Shown piece by piece: positions 7,278-15,080 of a stretch of 49,532 nt of DNA. The stretch comes from Candidatus Aerophobetes bacterium Ae_b3a (GTDB lineage Bacteria > Aerophobota > Aerophobia > Aerophobales > AE-B3A): positions 1 to 49,532 of the forward strand of contig NJBQ01000006.1 in assembly GCA_005223095.1 (NCBI GenBank), written 5' to 3'. Position 1 is the first letter of the stretch. Every line of letters starts with the position of its first letter. The position numbers and the translations under genes are program-made. The notes beneath the pieces are model-generated. The model searched no databases and had not been told where the DNA came from. It saw only the letters and a list, made by a program, of their open reading frames with translations.

Positions 7278-7928
7278 ATGGAAAATACAAAAGGATTTAG
7301 CCTGATCGAATTGCTTATAGTGATAGCCATCATCAGTATTATTACCGCTATTGTGGTACCCAATCTAATGTCTGCTAATATCCGGGCTAAAGTCAGTGGA
7401 GTAAAAGCAGATATGGGTAGTATCGCCATTGCCCTGGAGGATTATAAGGTGGACCATGGAGAGTACCCTAGGGACTCTCGCTTTTCCAGAAGTACCTCCT
7501 ATGCTTCAGACATAATCGCCCAGCCTAACCAAGCTTTTGATGGAAAAAACGGCAGCGACAATGGTAATGACGCTATCGGATTGGGATACCTGATATATCC
7601 GAAGGCAGGCTTTGAGCCTACCTATCTAAAGAGAATTGCCGGGGACCCATTCAATGAGAGTGGGAAGGAAGACTGGAATGGAACTTCCGGAGCCCATAAT
7701 CACCATTATTCATATTATACCGGGAAATGGTCGGCCAGTGGACCCGTTGATTGCACTAGCAGCGATGACTCTCCCCAATACTGGGCACTGGTAAGCTATG
7801 GGCCAGACAAGGATAAGGATATCACAAGTTATGCTAACGCTAAAAAAGCCGTGGCCGACGACACAAATTTATACAACCCTGACAACGGTATAGTCTCCAG
7901 TGGAGATATCGTTATCATCGGACCATAA
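7278..7928 (+). CDS. Type II secretion/type IV pilin-like protein (GspG/PilA-like)
   Basis: A 216-residue prepilin. The N-terminus MENTKGFSLIELLIVIAIIS gives a short positively charged leader, a prepilin peptidase site before FSLIE, the conserved Glu at position +5 and one hydrophobic helix. The rest is a soluble head rich in Asp, Asn and Gly, ending with a GPDKDKD segment like the Asp-rich loop of GspG pseudopilins. The start at 7278 (AAAAGGGA upstream) is chosen because the longer in-frame extension runs through a REP palindrome and a heptad array. First of six pilin-like genes. It could be a major pseudopilin or a pilus subunit. Confidence 0.85.
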   Translation: MENTKGFSLIELLIVIAIISIITAIVVPNLMSANIRAKVSGVKADMGSIAIALEDYKVDHGEYPRDSRFSRSTSYASDIIAQPNQAFDGKNGSDNGNDAIGLGYLIYPKAGFEPTYLKRIAGDPFNESGKEDWNGTSGAHNHHYSYYTGKWSASGPVDCTSSDDSPQYWALVSYGPDKDKDITSYANAKKAVADDTNLYNPDNGIVSSGDIVIIGP

Positions 7929-7932
7929 TTAT

Positions 7933-8089
7933 AGCGTATAGCGGGTAGCGTCTAGCGTATGGTAGAAAACAAAAAATTCAAAACCATAAGGAATACTTCA
8001 TTAATAAGAACAATAATAGAGATGGTGAGTGGTGCCCTCTCCCCCTATGGGAGAGGGAAGGGTGAGGGGAAAAAGGAAATTCCTATACT
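7933..8089. repeat. AGCGNNT heptad array and REP palindrome
   Basis: 7933-7960 is exactly four 7-bp units (AGCGTAT, AGCGGGT, AGCGTCT, AGCGTAT) beginning four bases after the pilin stop codon. 8035-8089 is a CCCTCTCC/GGAGAGGG palindrome followed by GGGTGAGGGGAAAAAGGAAA. The same palindrome and tail recur at about 11958-12018 and 12678-12747 beside other pilin genes. Confidence 0.85.
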
Positions 8090-8111
8090 GTTAAGATGCA
8101 GTCAATGAACA

Positions 8112-9107
8112 ATGAATAGAAAAAAAGAAGCCGGATTCACCTTAGTGGAGGTTATGGTGGCTATAGCTATTCTCTCATTTGCCATATTTGCCACCCTAAG
8201 GGTAATCACTGCTTCGTTAAATAGTATTAACCGTCAGGGACAAAGAGCAAAGGCTCTCCATTTAGCCCAGGCTCATCTGGTAGAACTAGAGACAAATTCC
8301 TTTTCTCTCATTGTACCGGAAAGCTGGGTAATTAATTCAAGTCCCCCTACGTACCAGCTAAACATATATGACTCTAATGTCTCTGCCAATGAAATCCTGG
8401 TCTCTTCGGATGATGATTATTGGTACGACGACGATGATTCAGATACGGAAGACCTTGGATTCGACGACACCGGTCAGACCAAAACTGACGGTATCTTAGT
8501 GGTTGCTGAGGATGGAACGCCATACACAGCAACCCTCATCTTTCCCCCTCCGCCAGGATACTACAATTGGGACTCAAGCACTCTAACCTTAACCTTTTCC
8601 AGCTCCGATAAAGACAACGAAGTCCAGATTTACTATCGCTACTACCATCTCATTGAAGAAGGGGGAACTATCCCCATGTTTGACGGAGAAGGATTAAAAA
8701 AGAGTACGATTAAACTAATCACCAGCGTAGGGGACACCGACGGAAGTGGAACACCGGGAGAAAAAAGTGACATAATGGGAGATGACCTTACTGATGATGC
8801 TCCACTCTCTTCTTCCGATTACGAGAGTTTCAACTCACAAACTAGGGAGCTGACCTTTGCAGAGGATAAAGGAGGAAGCTCGGTCTACATCTATTACCTT
8901 TCTAAGAAAGGTACTGACATTGATAGTGATGGCTGTAAGGACCCCTTGGATGACGCCATTCTGGGTGTAGTTGAGGGCAGCTTTTACAATCCAGATGGAA
9001 GTATTGCTAACCAAATCACCGATGCAAAAAAAGTGAGTGTAACCGAATACTGGAGGCAAGGCGAAAATATCCAATCGACCAGGCAAGAAGCCTATATAAA
9101 CAAGTAG
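8112..9107 (+). CDS. Minor pseudopilin, GspI/PilV-like
   Basis: A 331-residue prepilin-like protein. MNRKKEAGFTLVEVMVAIAI shows a short leader, cleavage before FTLVE and the conserved Glu5. The hydrophobic helix is followed by NSINRQGQRAKALHLAQAHL, resembling GspI/PilV minor subunits. The head is much longer than normal (GspI is about 120-130 residues) and very acidic, with DDDYWYDDDDSDTED and repeated Tyr/Asp-rich strands. No Shine-Dalgarno is evident: the start codon sits inside a two-unit ATGAACA/ATGAATA heptad (8105-8118). It probably sits at the tip of a type II-like pseudopilus. Confidence 0.75.
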   Translation: MNRKKEAGFTLVEVMVAIAILSFAIFATLRVITASLNSINRQGQRAKALHLAQAHLVELETNSFSLIVPESWVINSSPPTYQLNIYDSNVSANEILVSSDDDYWYDDDDSDTEDLGFDDTGQTKTDGILVVAEDGTPYTATLIFPPPPGYYNWDSSTLTLTFSSSDKDNEVQIYYRYYHLIEEGGTIPMFDGEGLKKSTIKLITSVGDTDGSGTPGEKSDIMGDDLTDDAPLSSSDYESFNSQTRELTFAEDKGGSSVYIYYLSKKGTDIDSDGCKDPLDDAILGVVEGSFYNPDGSIANQITDAKKVSVTEYWRQGENIQSTRQEAYINK

Positions 9108-9132
9108 ATAAGCAAAATAGCTCTGGTGCAAT

Positions 9133-9846
9133 ATGAAAAAAGATTACTCTATTAGCTTGAATAACCCTGGACAGAGGTTACTAAAACATATGAGTATTCA
9201 CCTTGATAAACATGTAACTAATGACTTTGCTCTTCTCAACCCAATAAGAGAAAGAACTGGCTTTACCCTTCTGGAGCTTATCATAGCAACTTCAATCCTG
9301 TCCATAATAGCCTTATTGATCTACCCTGCCTATCGAGCTAGCTCCCGTTCCTATCAATTAAGTGTAGTGCAATCAAACCTACAGCAAAATGCCCGCATTG
9401 GGATGAAGAAGATAGTAAAAGAACTGGAGGCAGGAGTGGTAGTGATTCCAGAGAAAAGCAATGATGCCAAGGGCGAAGGCAGCATCAACTATGGCTATGA
9501 CGAGACCTCTCCCTGTAAGGTGGCCTTCTACCTCTGGGATGAAACTTCTGACAACGACATAGTCGCCCTTTATGCGGCACTGCCCACTCTTCCTGGAACT
9601 ACGGTTGACCCTGCTTTTTCACCAGAAGGAGAAGAGCCATTACTTTATATACGAAAATACAGCTCTTCATGGAGTGATCCGGAACCCCTGGTTCTTTCTG
9701 ATGTTAAAGTCACTCAGCTCAACTTCATTATGGGAGGAGATAATGAGGACGGGATTCTCATTACTTTAGAGCTGGCTCAACAAGGACCATTGAAAGAATG
9801 GCGCACTTACAGAATAACCTCAGCAGCCAAAATAGGAGCAAGATGA
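9133..9846 (+). CDS. Minor pseudopilin, GspJ/PilW-like
   Basis: A 237-residue protein with RTGFTLLELIIATSILSIIA at residues about 41-60: a prepilin cleavage site, Glu5 and the hydrophobic helix. The following region (SSRSYQLSVVQSNLQQNARI then GMKKIVKELE) is typical of GspJ/PilW. The leader is unusually long at about 43 residues if translation starts at ATG 9133; an in-frame ATG at 9190 would shorten it, but neither start has a strong ribosome-binding site. It overlaps the next gene by 4 bases (ATGA), supporting co-translation. Confidence 0.78.
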   Translation: MKKDYSISLNNPGQRLLKHMSIHLDKHVTNDFALLNPIRERTGFTLLELIIATSILSIIALLIYPAYRASSRSYQLSVVQSNLQQNARIGMKKIVKELEAGVVVIPEKSNDAKGEGSINYGYDETSPCKVAFYLWDETSDNDIVALYAALPTLPGTTVDPAFSPEGEEPLLYIRKYSSSWSDPEPLVLSDVKVTQLNFIMGGDNEDGILITLELAQQGPLKEWRTYRITSAAKIGAR

Positions 9847-11939
9847 AAAGAATCAAAGAAAATAATGGAACAGCTATAATTCTCATGCTGGTTGTGGTGA
9901 GCGTGCTTTTCATCTTTACTTCCTTCCTGGTGCGCAAGGTAATAACTAATACAACTATGGTGGAGAAAAGCGGGCAGGAGCAAGAAAGTTATGCCATAGC
10001 TAAACAAGGAATATTATATGCTCTGGATAAGTTAAACACCTGGCAGGGGACAGCCCCTGATTATGATTCCACTGCCTGGCTGAATGGTGAGAACTGGGAT
10101 GCTGGGAATTGGAATTCTTATGACTTGAATGGCGATGGTGAAACTGAAGTCGAGATTAGAATAGATAAGGATGATATTCCTCATCCCGAGGATAGCGACC
10201 CAGCCTTTGATTCAGCAGATGATGATAATGAAGACCAATCCTATATTACCATTGAATCTCGCGACTCTGCCAGGAAACTGGTCACTCTTCAGGCAATAGC
10301 TAAGAATAACAGCCCCTTACTCGACTATGTGAGATTCATAAATTCAGACACGGTTCTTGAAGATGATTTTTTTGCCGCCAGCGGCAGCGGCAGTACATCC
10401 CTAATTCAAGGAAATGCCCCTTTCTGCGTCCTAGGAAATGTAGGCTGGGCCAGCGGCAGTAGCAATGACCTGAGATTGAGTGATAACAACAAGGCCCTAA
10501 TCTATGGGACAATAAGTAATGACGGCGTAGATGAACTGAAAATAAACGACAGTAGTTCTAAGCAAGGCTACTCCTATTTTTCTGACCCTGATGACTCCTC
10601 CTACGACGATCCAGACCTCTTTGACACTGCCGAGGGCCACTACTTTTCTTCAGCCCACCTGCCCTCCTGCTATGATTACTCCGAGACCCCAAGCCCCGTC
10701 TACTACTATGGAGGGCCTCAGAGCGTCTCCTGGCCGGAGATAAAGGAAACTCGCTACCAGAATCTTGCCTCGGGGACTAACTGCTATATTGATAATGATA
10801 CGGAAATAAACAAAGAAACCGAATGGACTGACCACAACAATGATAATACCGCCAATGACAATGATACTGTTACCGAATGGTTTCAGGATGTGGTGGGAAG
10901 CAGCACCAGCTGGCGCTATTACCCTTACGCGCCTCGCCTTATCCTGAATACAACAAATATTAGTCAAAAATTATCAGACGGAACGGTCAATACTATTGAT
11001 TATTCAGACGTCACCAATGGCATTATTTATGCTGAAGGTGATATTTCTCTCTCGGGAATCCTCCCTGACGGGAAACAACTCACCATTGTCTCCGGCGGGA
11101 ATATCTTTATTGACAGCAATCTATTAAAAGAAATCAACACTGCATCTTTGGCGCTTCTGGCCAAGCACAACATTGTCCTCAACCCCACAACAAGATACGC
11201 GGTAACCTGGGCCAGCCCGGATAGCTCCTGGCAAGATGGCTCGGGAGCACTGGCCAATCCGGGGGATGGCAACTCGACCTATCCTGGAACAGCAACTATT
11301 TCCATCCCGTCGGGCATCGTCAATACCTACATCATTGACCTCGACTTAGGAAAGTTCGTCACCGGAGGAAGAATCGTTCTCTGGGACTATGAGGATGGGG
11401 GAAGTCTGCAAATCAAGACCACTTTGGACGTTTTTCTGTCTCGGGATGGTACTACCTGGAATACCGTCCTTACCGGGGAGAATCCAGACGGCAACTTTCC
11501 CCTGGACTTCACCCCTCAAACCTTCCGCTGGATAAGACTTGAACTGCAAGTGAAGAATGATCATCCACAGCCTCAGGACTTCAATCTTTCCAGCGAAGGC
11601 TTCGATGCCATAGAGGTTCCCATCTATGCAGTGGATGCTGCTCTTTTTACAGAGAATGGAACTATCCAAGTAGTAACCGGGGGAGGGGTGGCGCAGGATG
11701 AGAGTATCCTGCCTAACAATAATGCTTATCAGCCGGATGCCGGTGGGCTTAGAACCCCCAGTGACAGTGGAAGCTATAGCCAAAGACTCTTTTTCTGGGG
11801 AACCCTGACTGAGACAGAGTGGACAGAGAGTATCCCGGGATGGGGATATATCGCTTATGCTTATGACGATAATTTGTCTTTGAATCCTCCGCCCTCGCTT
11901 CCTCCTTCGGTAGGTCTTGTATCTTTAAAGAGAAAGTAG
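9843..11939 (+). CDS. PilX-like secreted protein with pilin-type N-terminus
   Basis: A 698-residue protein. MKRIKENNGTAIILMLVVVS then VLFIFTSFLVRKV resembles PilX/GspK-like N-termini (GxALI.. followed by a hydrophobic helix) and lacks the classical FTLIE motif. The remainder is a large Asp/Ser/Tyr-rich extracellular region of probable beta structure. Residues in the middle (ILPDGKQLTIVSGGNIFIDS) and near 500-590 (coded around 11330-11570) look like repeated beta-strand or carbohydrate-binding-like modules, but I cannot name them. ATG 9843 with AGGAGCAAG upstream is preferred over an in-frame start at 9798. It sits where PilX/GspK partners normally lie. Confidence 0.65.
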   Translation: MKRIKENNGTAIILMLVVVSVLFIFTSFLVRKVITNTTMVEKSGQEQESYAIAKQGILYALDKLNTWQGTAPDYDSTAWLNGENWDAGNWNSYDLNGDGETEVEIRIDKDDIPHPEDSDPAFDSADDDNEDQSYITIESRDSARKLVTLQAIAKNNSPLLDYVRFINSDTVLEDDFFAASGSGSTSLIQGNAPFCVLGNVGWASGSSNDLRLSDNNKALIYGTISNDGVDELKINDSSSKQGYSYFSDPDDSSYDDPDLFDTAEGHYFSSAHLPSCYDYSETPSPVYYYGGPQSVSWPEIKETRYQNLASGTNCYIDNDTEINKETEWTDHNNDNTANDNDTVTEWFQDVVGSSTSWRYYPYAPRLILNTTNISQKLSDGTVNTIDYSDVTNGIIYAEGDISLSGILPDGKQLTIVSGGNIFIDSNLLKEINTASLALLAKHNIVLNPTTRYAVTWASPDSSWQDGSGALANPGDGNSTYPGTATISIPSGIVNTYIIDLDLGKFVTGGRIVLWDYEDGGSLQIKTTLDVFLSRDGTTWNTVLTGENPDGNFPLDFTPQTFRWIRLELQVKNDHPQPQDFNLSSEGFDAIEVPIYAVDAALFTENGTIQVVTGGGVAQDESILPNNNAYQPDAGGLRTPSDSGSYSQRLFFWGTLTETEWTESIPGWGYIAYAYDDNLSLNPPPSLPPSVGLVSLKRK

Positions 11940-11957
11940 AAAAATGCAGATAAGTCA

Positions 11958-12018
11958 CCCCCTCACCCTTCCCTCTCCCCTGCGGGGAGAGGATTGAAAT
12001 GAGGGGAAAAAGGAAATT
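11958..12018. repeat. REP-like palindrome
   Basis: A CCCTCTCCCC/GGGGAGAGG palindrome followed by TGAGGGGAAAAAGGAAATT. It is the same family as 7129-7163, 8035-8089, 12678-12747 and 48855-48890. It fills the spacer between the PilX-like gene and the next pseudopilin. Confidence 0.85.
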
Positions 12019-12046
12019 ACCAGACTATTAAATTACCGGAAAAAGA

Positions 12047-12637
12047 ATGGAAAAGAAAGACTGCTTTTCTACTCAGATGAGAGATCATAAAGGATTCACT
12101 CTTATCCAGGTTTTGGTAGTGGTGGGAATAATTGCTATCTTAGCGGGGATAGCTCTGGTCCGACTCAACAGTGCCTTGACCAAGGCAAAAGTGAATAAGG
12201 CCGAGGTGGAAATTGAGATGATGGGTAGAGCCATTGAACAAATAGAAGAAGACACGGAAAATTATATAGAAGATCTGGAGCAACTAGATGACAAAACTTC
12301 TCCTGGCGACTCTTTTTCTCCCTGGTGGGGGCCATATCTTTCTTCTCTGCCAGCTAATCTTCAGGACCCCTGGGATACCAACTATGCCTATTTCTTTTGG
12401 ACAACTACGTGGCCAGGAGGGAAACAATTCCAGATGGGTAATTATCCGCCTGGTCCCCCGGGCCAAGGCTGGGATAAGGGTGAGAAAAAAGGCTGGGGAG
12501 ACGAATCGCTGCCTCCCGGTTTATGGAAGAAGCTGACCCCGGAAGAAGGGGTGTCCGCCAGAGGCTTTTTCGTAGTGAGTGCCGGTCCAGACAGAGAAAT
12601 GGCAACCGATGACGACATAGAGTACGGAACCTACTGA
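12047..12637 (+). CDS. GspG-like pseudopilin with Gln at +5
   Basis: A 196-residue prepilin. HKGFTLIQVLVVVGIIAILA gives the cleavage site and hydrophobic helix, but position +5 is Gln instead of the nearly invariant Glu. The helical spine EVEIEMMGRAIEQIEEDTEN, the motif LPANLQDPWDTNYAYFFW and the end SAGPDREMATDDDIEYGT match GspG, including the Asp-rich calcium-loop segment. Loss of Glu5 usually affects pilin polymerisation, so this may be a minor or divergent subunit. It lies between REP elements and upstream of the GspK-like gene. The 15-residue leader is somewhat long. Confidence 0.8.
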   Translation: MEKKDCFSTQMRDHKGFTLIQVLVVVGIIAILAGIALVRLNSALTKAKVNKAEVEIEMMGRAIEQIEEDTENYIEDLEQLDDKTSPGDSFSPWWGPYLSSLPANLQDPWDTNYAYFFWTTTWPGGKQFQMGNYPPGPPGQGWDKGEKKGWGDESLPPGLWKKLTPEEGVSARGFFVVSAGPDREMATDDDIEYGTY

Positions 12638-12647
12638 CTTAGGAAAC

Positions 12648-12797
12648 AAAAGGGGACGGTTCTATTTTTTGAACTTACCCCCCTCTCCCTTCCCTCTCCC
12701 CCGTGGGGAGAGGATTGAGGTGAGGGGAAAAAGGAAATTCCTATACTATGAACTTAGTAGTAGAAAAAAAAAGTAGAAAATAGAACCGTCCCCTTTT
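12648..12797. repeat. Inverted-repeat element between gspG- and gspK-like genes
   Basis: A 150-bp element bounded by perfect 21-bp inverted repeats (12648-12668 and 12777-12797, core GGGGACGGTTCTATTT) with a REP palindrome and its TGAGGGGAAAAAGGAAATTC tail inside (12678-12747). It fills almost the whole spacer, starting 10 bases after one stop codon and ending 5 bases before the next start. Ends of this kind (GGGACGGTTC..) are familiar from dispersed REP/MITE-type repeats in other bacteria. In RNA it would fold into one long hairpin between the genes. Confidence 0.85.
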
Positions 12798-12802
12798 CCA
12801 GT

Positions 12803-15061
12803 ATGGGAAGTCTCATGAACTTTAGAAAATCACTGACAGATACTCTCCGAAAAGAAGATGGGCAAATCGCTCTTATTCTCGCCTTCGCATTTCTTGCTCT
12901 CCTGGGGGCTATAGGAGGTAGTTTCCTCTATCGCATGCGACTGGAACAAAGAGCGGCTTCCAACTATCAGGATAGCGTTAAAGCACATTACTTGGCTGAG
13001 GCAGGTATAGAAAGAGCCACAGCGGAATTACGCAATGATAACAACGAATACGATGACCTTTACGAAAGTTGGGCTCTCGGATTCAAAGAGACCTGGGAAG
13101 AGGGAAAATATAGCGTTTATTATGAAGAAAAGGAAGAAAGTAAGGAGAGGCTGGGAATATTTGATGAGGCAGCTAAGATTAACATAAATGCGGTGGGAAT
13201 GAATAATTACAATGATGGGTGGACTCCTTATGAGATTAGTCTAGCTGCCATAGAAGTGCTCAATAAAAAACTCTCTTCCGATGTAATAAAAGCTATCATA
13301 GTATATCGTTATGGCCCGGATGGCGCTCCTGGAGTTAAAGGAGTGGATGACGACGAAGATAACTCTCTTCTTCAGACTGATGGTATTGATAATGACGCAG
13401 ATGGTAAAATAGATGAGCTGGATGAAGGTATAGACGAGCCAGATGAGTTTCGCCCCCAACAGCCCTATGGAGATGATAATCCCTTTGATACAGTAGAAGA
13501 AATAAAACTTGTTCCCGGCATAGGAGAGGTCATCTTCAATGAAATAAAAGGCTATCTCACCATTTACTCCTACGATAAAAACCTGGATAAAGAAGGGAAA
13601 TTAAGGATAAACATTAACAAGGCCCCTCCTTCCAAAATCAGTCAGGCCCTGCAAGAGGTAGGAATGCCTGCTGAAAAGGCAGAGCAAATAGCAGTGAACA
13701 TAGTTGATTTCCGCGATGAGGATAACTTTCCTACCGCCTATCAAGGAAAATATGGCATTGAAAGAACACCTTATATTAATGAGGTTATGCCCAATTTTAC
13801 AACTTCAGTTAGGGTAGCTGTAGAAGAATTAATAGAAGGCGGAGTTGAATTTCTAAAGGACAAAATAAAAGGGGAAATCAAGAAGAAACTTAAAGAGAAA
13901 ATGAAGGGAATAGTTCCAGTATTAGAGAAAGAGATAGAAAAAAGTACCTCTAGCAAAGAAGAAGAGCTAAAAAAGGGAGTACAAAGAATAATAGAAGATT
14001 ATCAACCATTAAAGGAAGAAAATAAAATAATTACAAAATTATTTAGACTTCTGGGAGATAAAACAGCCCAGGCAGCAGAGAAGAAACCTCCAAAAAAGGC
14101 AAAAATAGAGATAGAAATAGAATGGATTGAACTCTTCAATCCCTATGAGGTTCCTTGTGAAATAGGAGGATGGCAAATAAAAACCTCTTTAGGGACAAGA
14201 GCACTGGGAGGAAAAATATCTTCTCGCAGCTATAGACTTATATTTAATATGGTAATAGCAATGCCCGGCCTGAATATAGGCAAAGAAATTCTGGGCGACA
14301 ATAAAGATACTGTAATTCTGAGAAATAAAAGAAGAAATATAGTTGACAAAGTAAGCTATAGCAGCTACGGACTTCCCTGGAGCGCCTGGGAAAAAAATGA
14401 CCCTCGCAATAGAGAATTCGCCAGCATTCTGCCAGGAGGAAGCCCAGGATTCCGTAACTGGTTCTGGATGCCCGAAGTAGGTGAAGGAAAAAATAAAAAT
14501 GACTACAGTAGTTTCTACGTGAAGGATAAACCCTTCGCTAATATTGGAGAGATTGGCTTTATTCACTGCGAAGAATGGCGAACAATAAGATTGGAACAGG
14601 GGGGAGAATGGCAGATACTGGATAAAATCACCGTAGCTGACCCTCCTGAAAAACCAGTCCAGGGAAGAATAAACATCAATACTGCTAGCAAGCAAGTTCT
14701 AGAAGCTTTACCGGGGATTGATTCTATCCTCTCTCAAGCTATTATTAATTATGGAAATAGCAAGAAAAGGCCCTTTAATGAGATAGGAGAAATACTGCAA
14801 ATTCTTCTCCTGGCCAGACTAGGCTCTAACGGTAAGGATGATGATAAAGACGGCTATACAGATGAAGAAGACGAAAGAGAAGCTATCTTTCGCAGCCTCT
14901 CTAATCTTATCACTACTCGCTCTAACTGCTTTACCGTCATCTCACGAGGAGAAGTCGTCAAAAACGATGAGATAGTAGCGGAAAGAAAAATAAAGGCAGT
15001 CATAGACAGAGGTAGCTTGCCTATAAAAATAAAGTACTATCGGGAACTAAGCGAGGATTAG
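12803..15061 (+). CDS. gspK: GspK-like pseudopilus tip protein with lamin-tail-like insert
   Basis: A 752-residue GspK relative (usual length about 300-350). The N-terminus GQIALILAFAFLALLGAIGG lacks Glu5, as in GspK, and is followed by HYLAEAGIERATAEL. Two helix-hairpin-helix style segments, LRININKAPPSKISQAL and RININTASKQVLEALPGID, are characteristic. Acidic calcium-binding-like motifs read TDGIDNDADGKIDELDEG and GSNGKDDDKDGYTDEEDE. A Lys/Glu-rich linker (about residues 345-435) leads to a segment IEWIELFNPYEVPCEIGGWQ that looks like a lamin-tail domain. ATG 12815 is an alternative start. The stop codon uses the first bases of a heptad array. Confidence 0.8.
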   Translation: MGSLMNFRKSLTDTLRKEDGQIALILAFAFLALLGAIGGSFLYRMRLEQRAASNYQDSVKAHYLAEAGIERATAELRNDNNEYDDLYESWALGFKETWEEGKYSVYYEEKEESKERLGIFDEAAKININAVGMNNYNDGWTPYEISLAAIEVLNKKLSSDVIKAIIVYRYGPDGAPGVKGVDDDEDNSLLQTDGIDNDADGKIDELDEGIDEPDEFRPQQPYGDDNPFDTVEEIKLVPGIGEVIFNEIKGYLTIYSYDKNLDKEGKLRININKAPPSKISQALQEVGMPAEKAEQIAVNIVDFRDEDNFPTAYQGKYGIERTPYINEVMPNFTTSVRVAVEELIEGGVEFLKDKIKGEIKKKLKEKMKGIVPVLEKEIEKSTSSKEEELKKGVQRIIEDYQPLKEENKIITKLFRLLGDKTAQAAEKKPPKKAKIEIEIEWIELFNPYEVPCEIGGWQIKTSLGTRALGGKISSRSYRLIFNMVIAMPGLNIGKEILGDNKDTVILRNKRRNIVDKVSYSSYGLPWSAWEKNDPRNREFASILPGGSPGFRNWFWMPEVGEGKNKNDYSSFYVKDKPFANIGEIGFIHCEEWRTIRLEQGGEWQILDKITVADPPEKPVQGRININTASKQVLEALPGIDSILSQAIINYGNSKKRPFNEIGEILQILLLARLGSNGKDDDKDGYTDEEDEREAIFRSLSNLITTRSNCFTVISRGEVVKNDEIVAERKIKAVIDRGSLPIKIKYYRELSED

Positions 15062-15080
15062 CGTATAGATACGAGATCAT
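15059..15080. repeat. Minimal heptad array shared by two convergent stop codons
   Basis: Three 7-bp units (AGCGTAT, AGATACG, AGATCAT at 15060-15080) form the junction of two convergent genes. The TAG of the GspK-like gene (15059-15061) and the TGA of recG (15079-15077, minus) both lie in it. Confidence 0.6.

Noticed and set aside
8570-12605. Long antisense open frames opposite the pilin genes
   Set aside because: They mirror codon structure of the real genes and have no signal peptides, domains or ribosome-binding sites.
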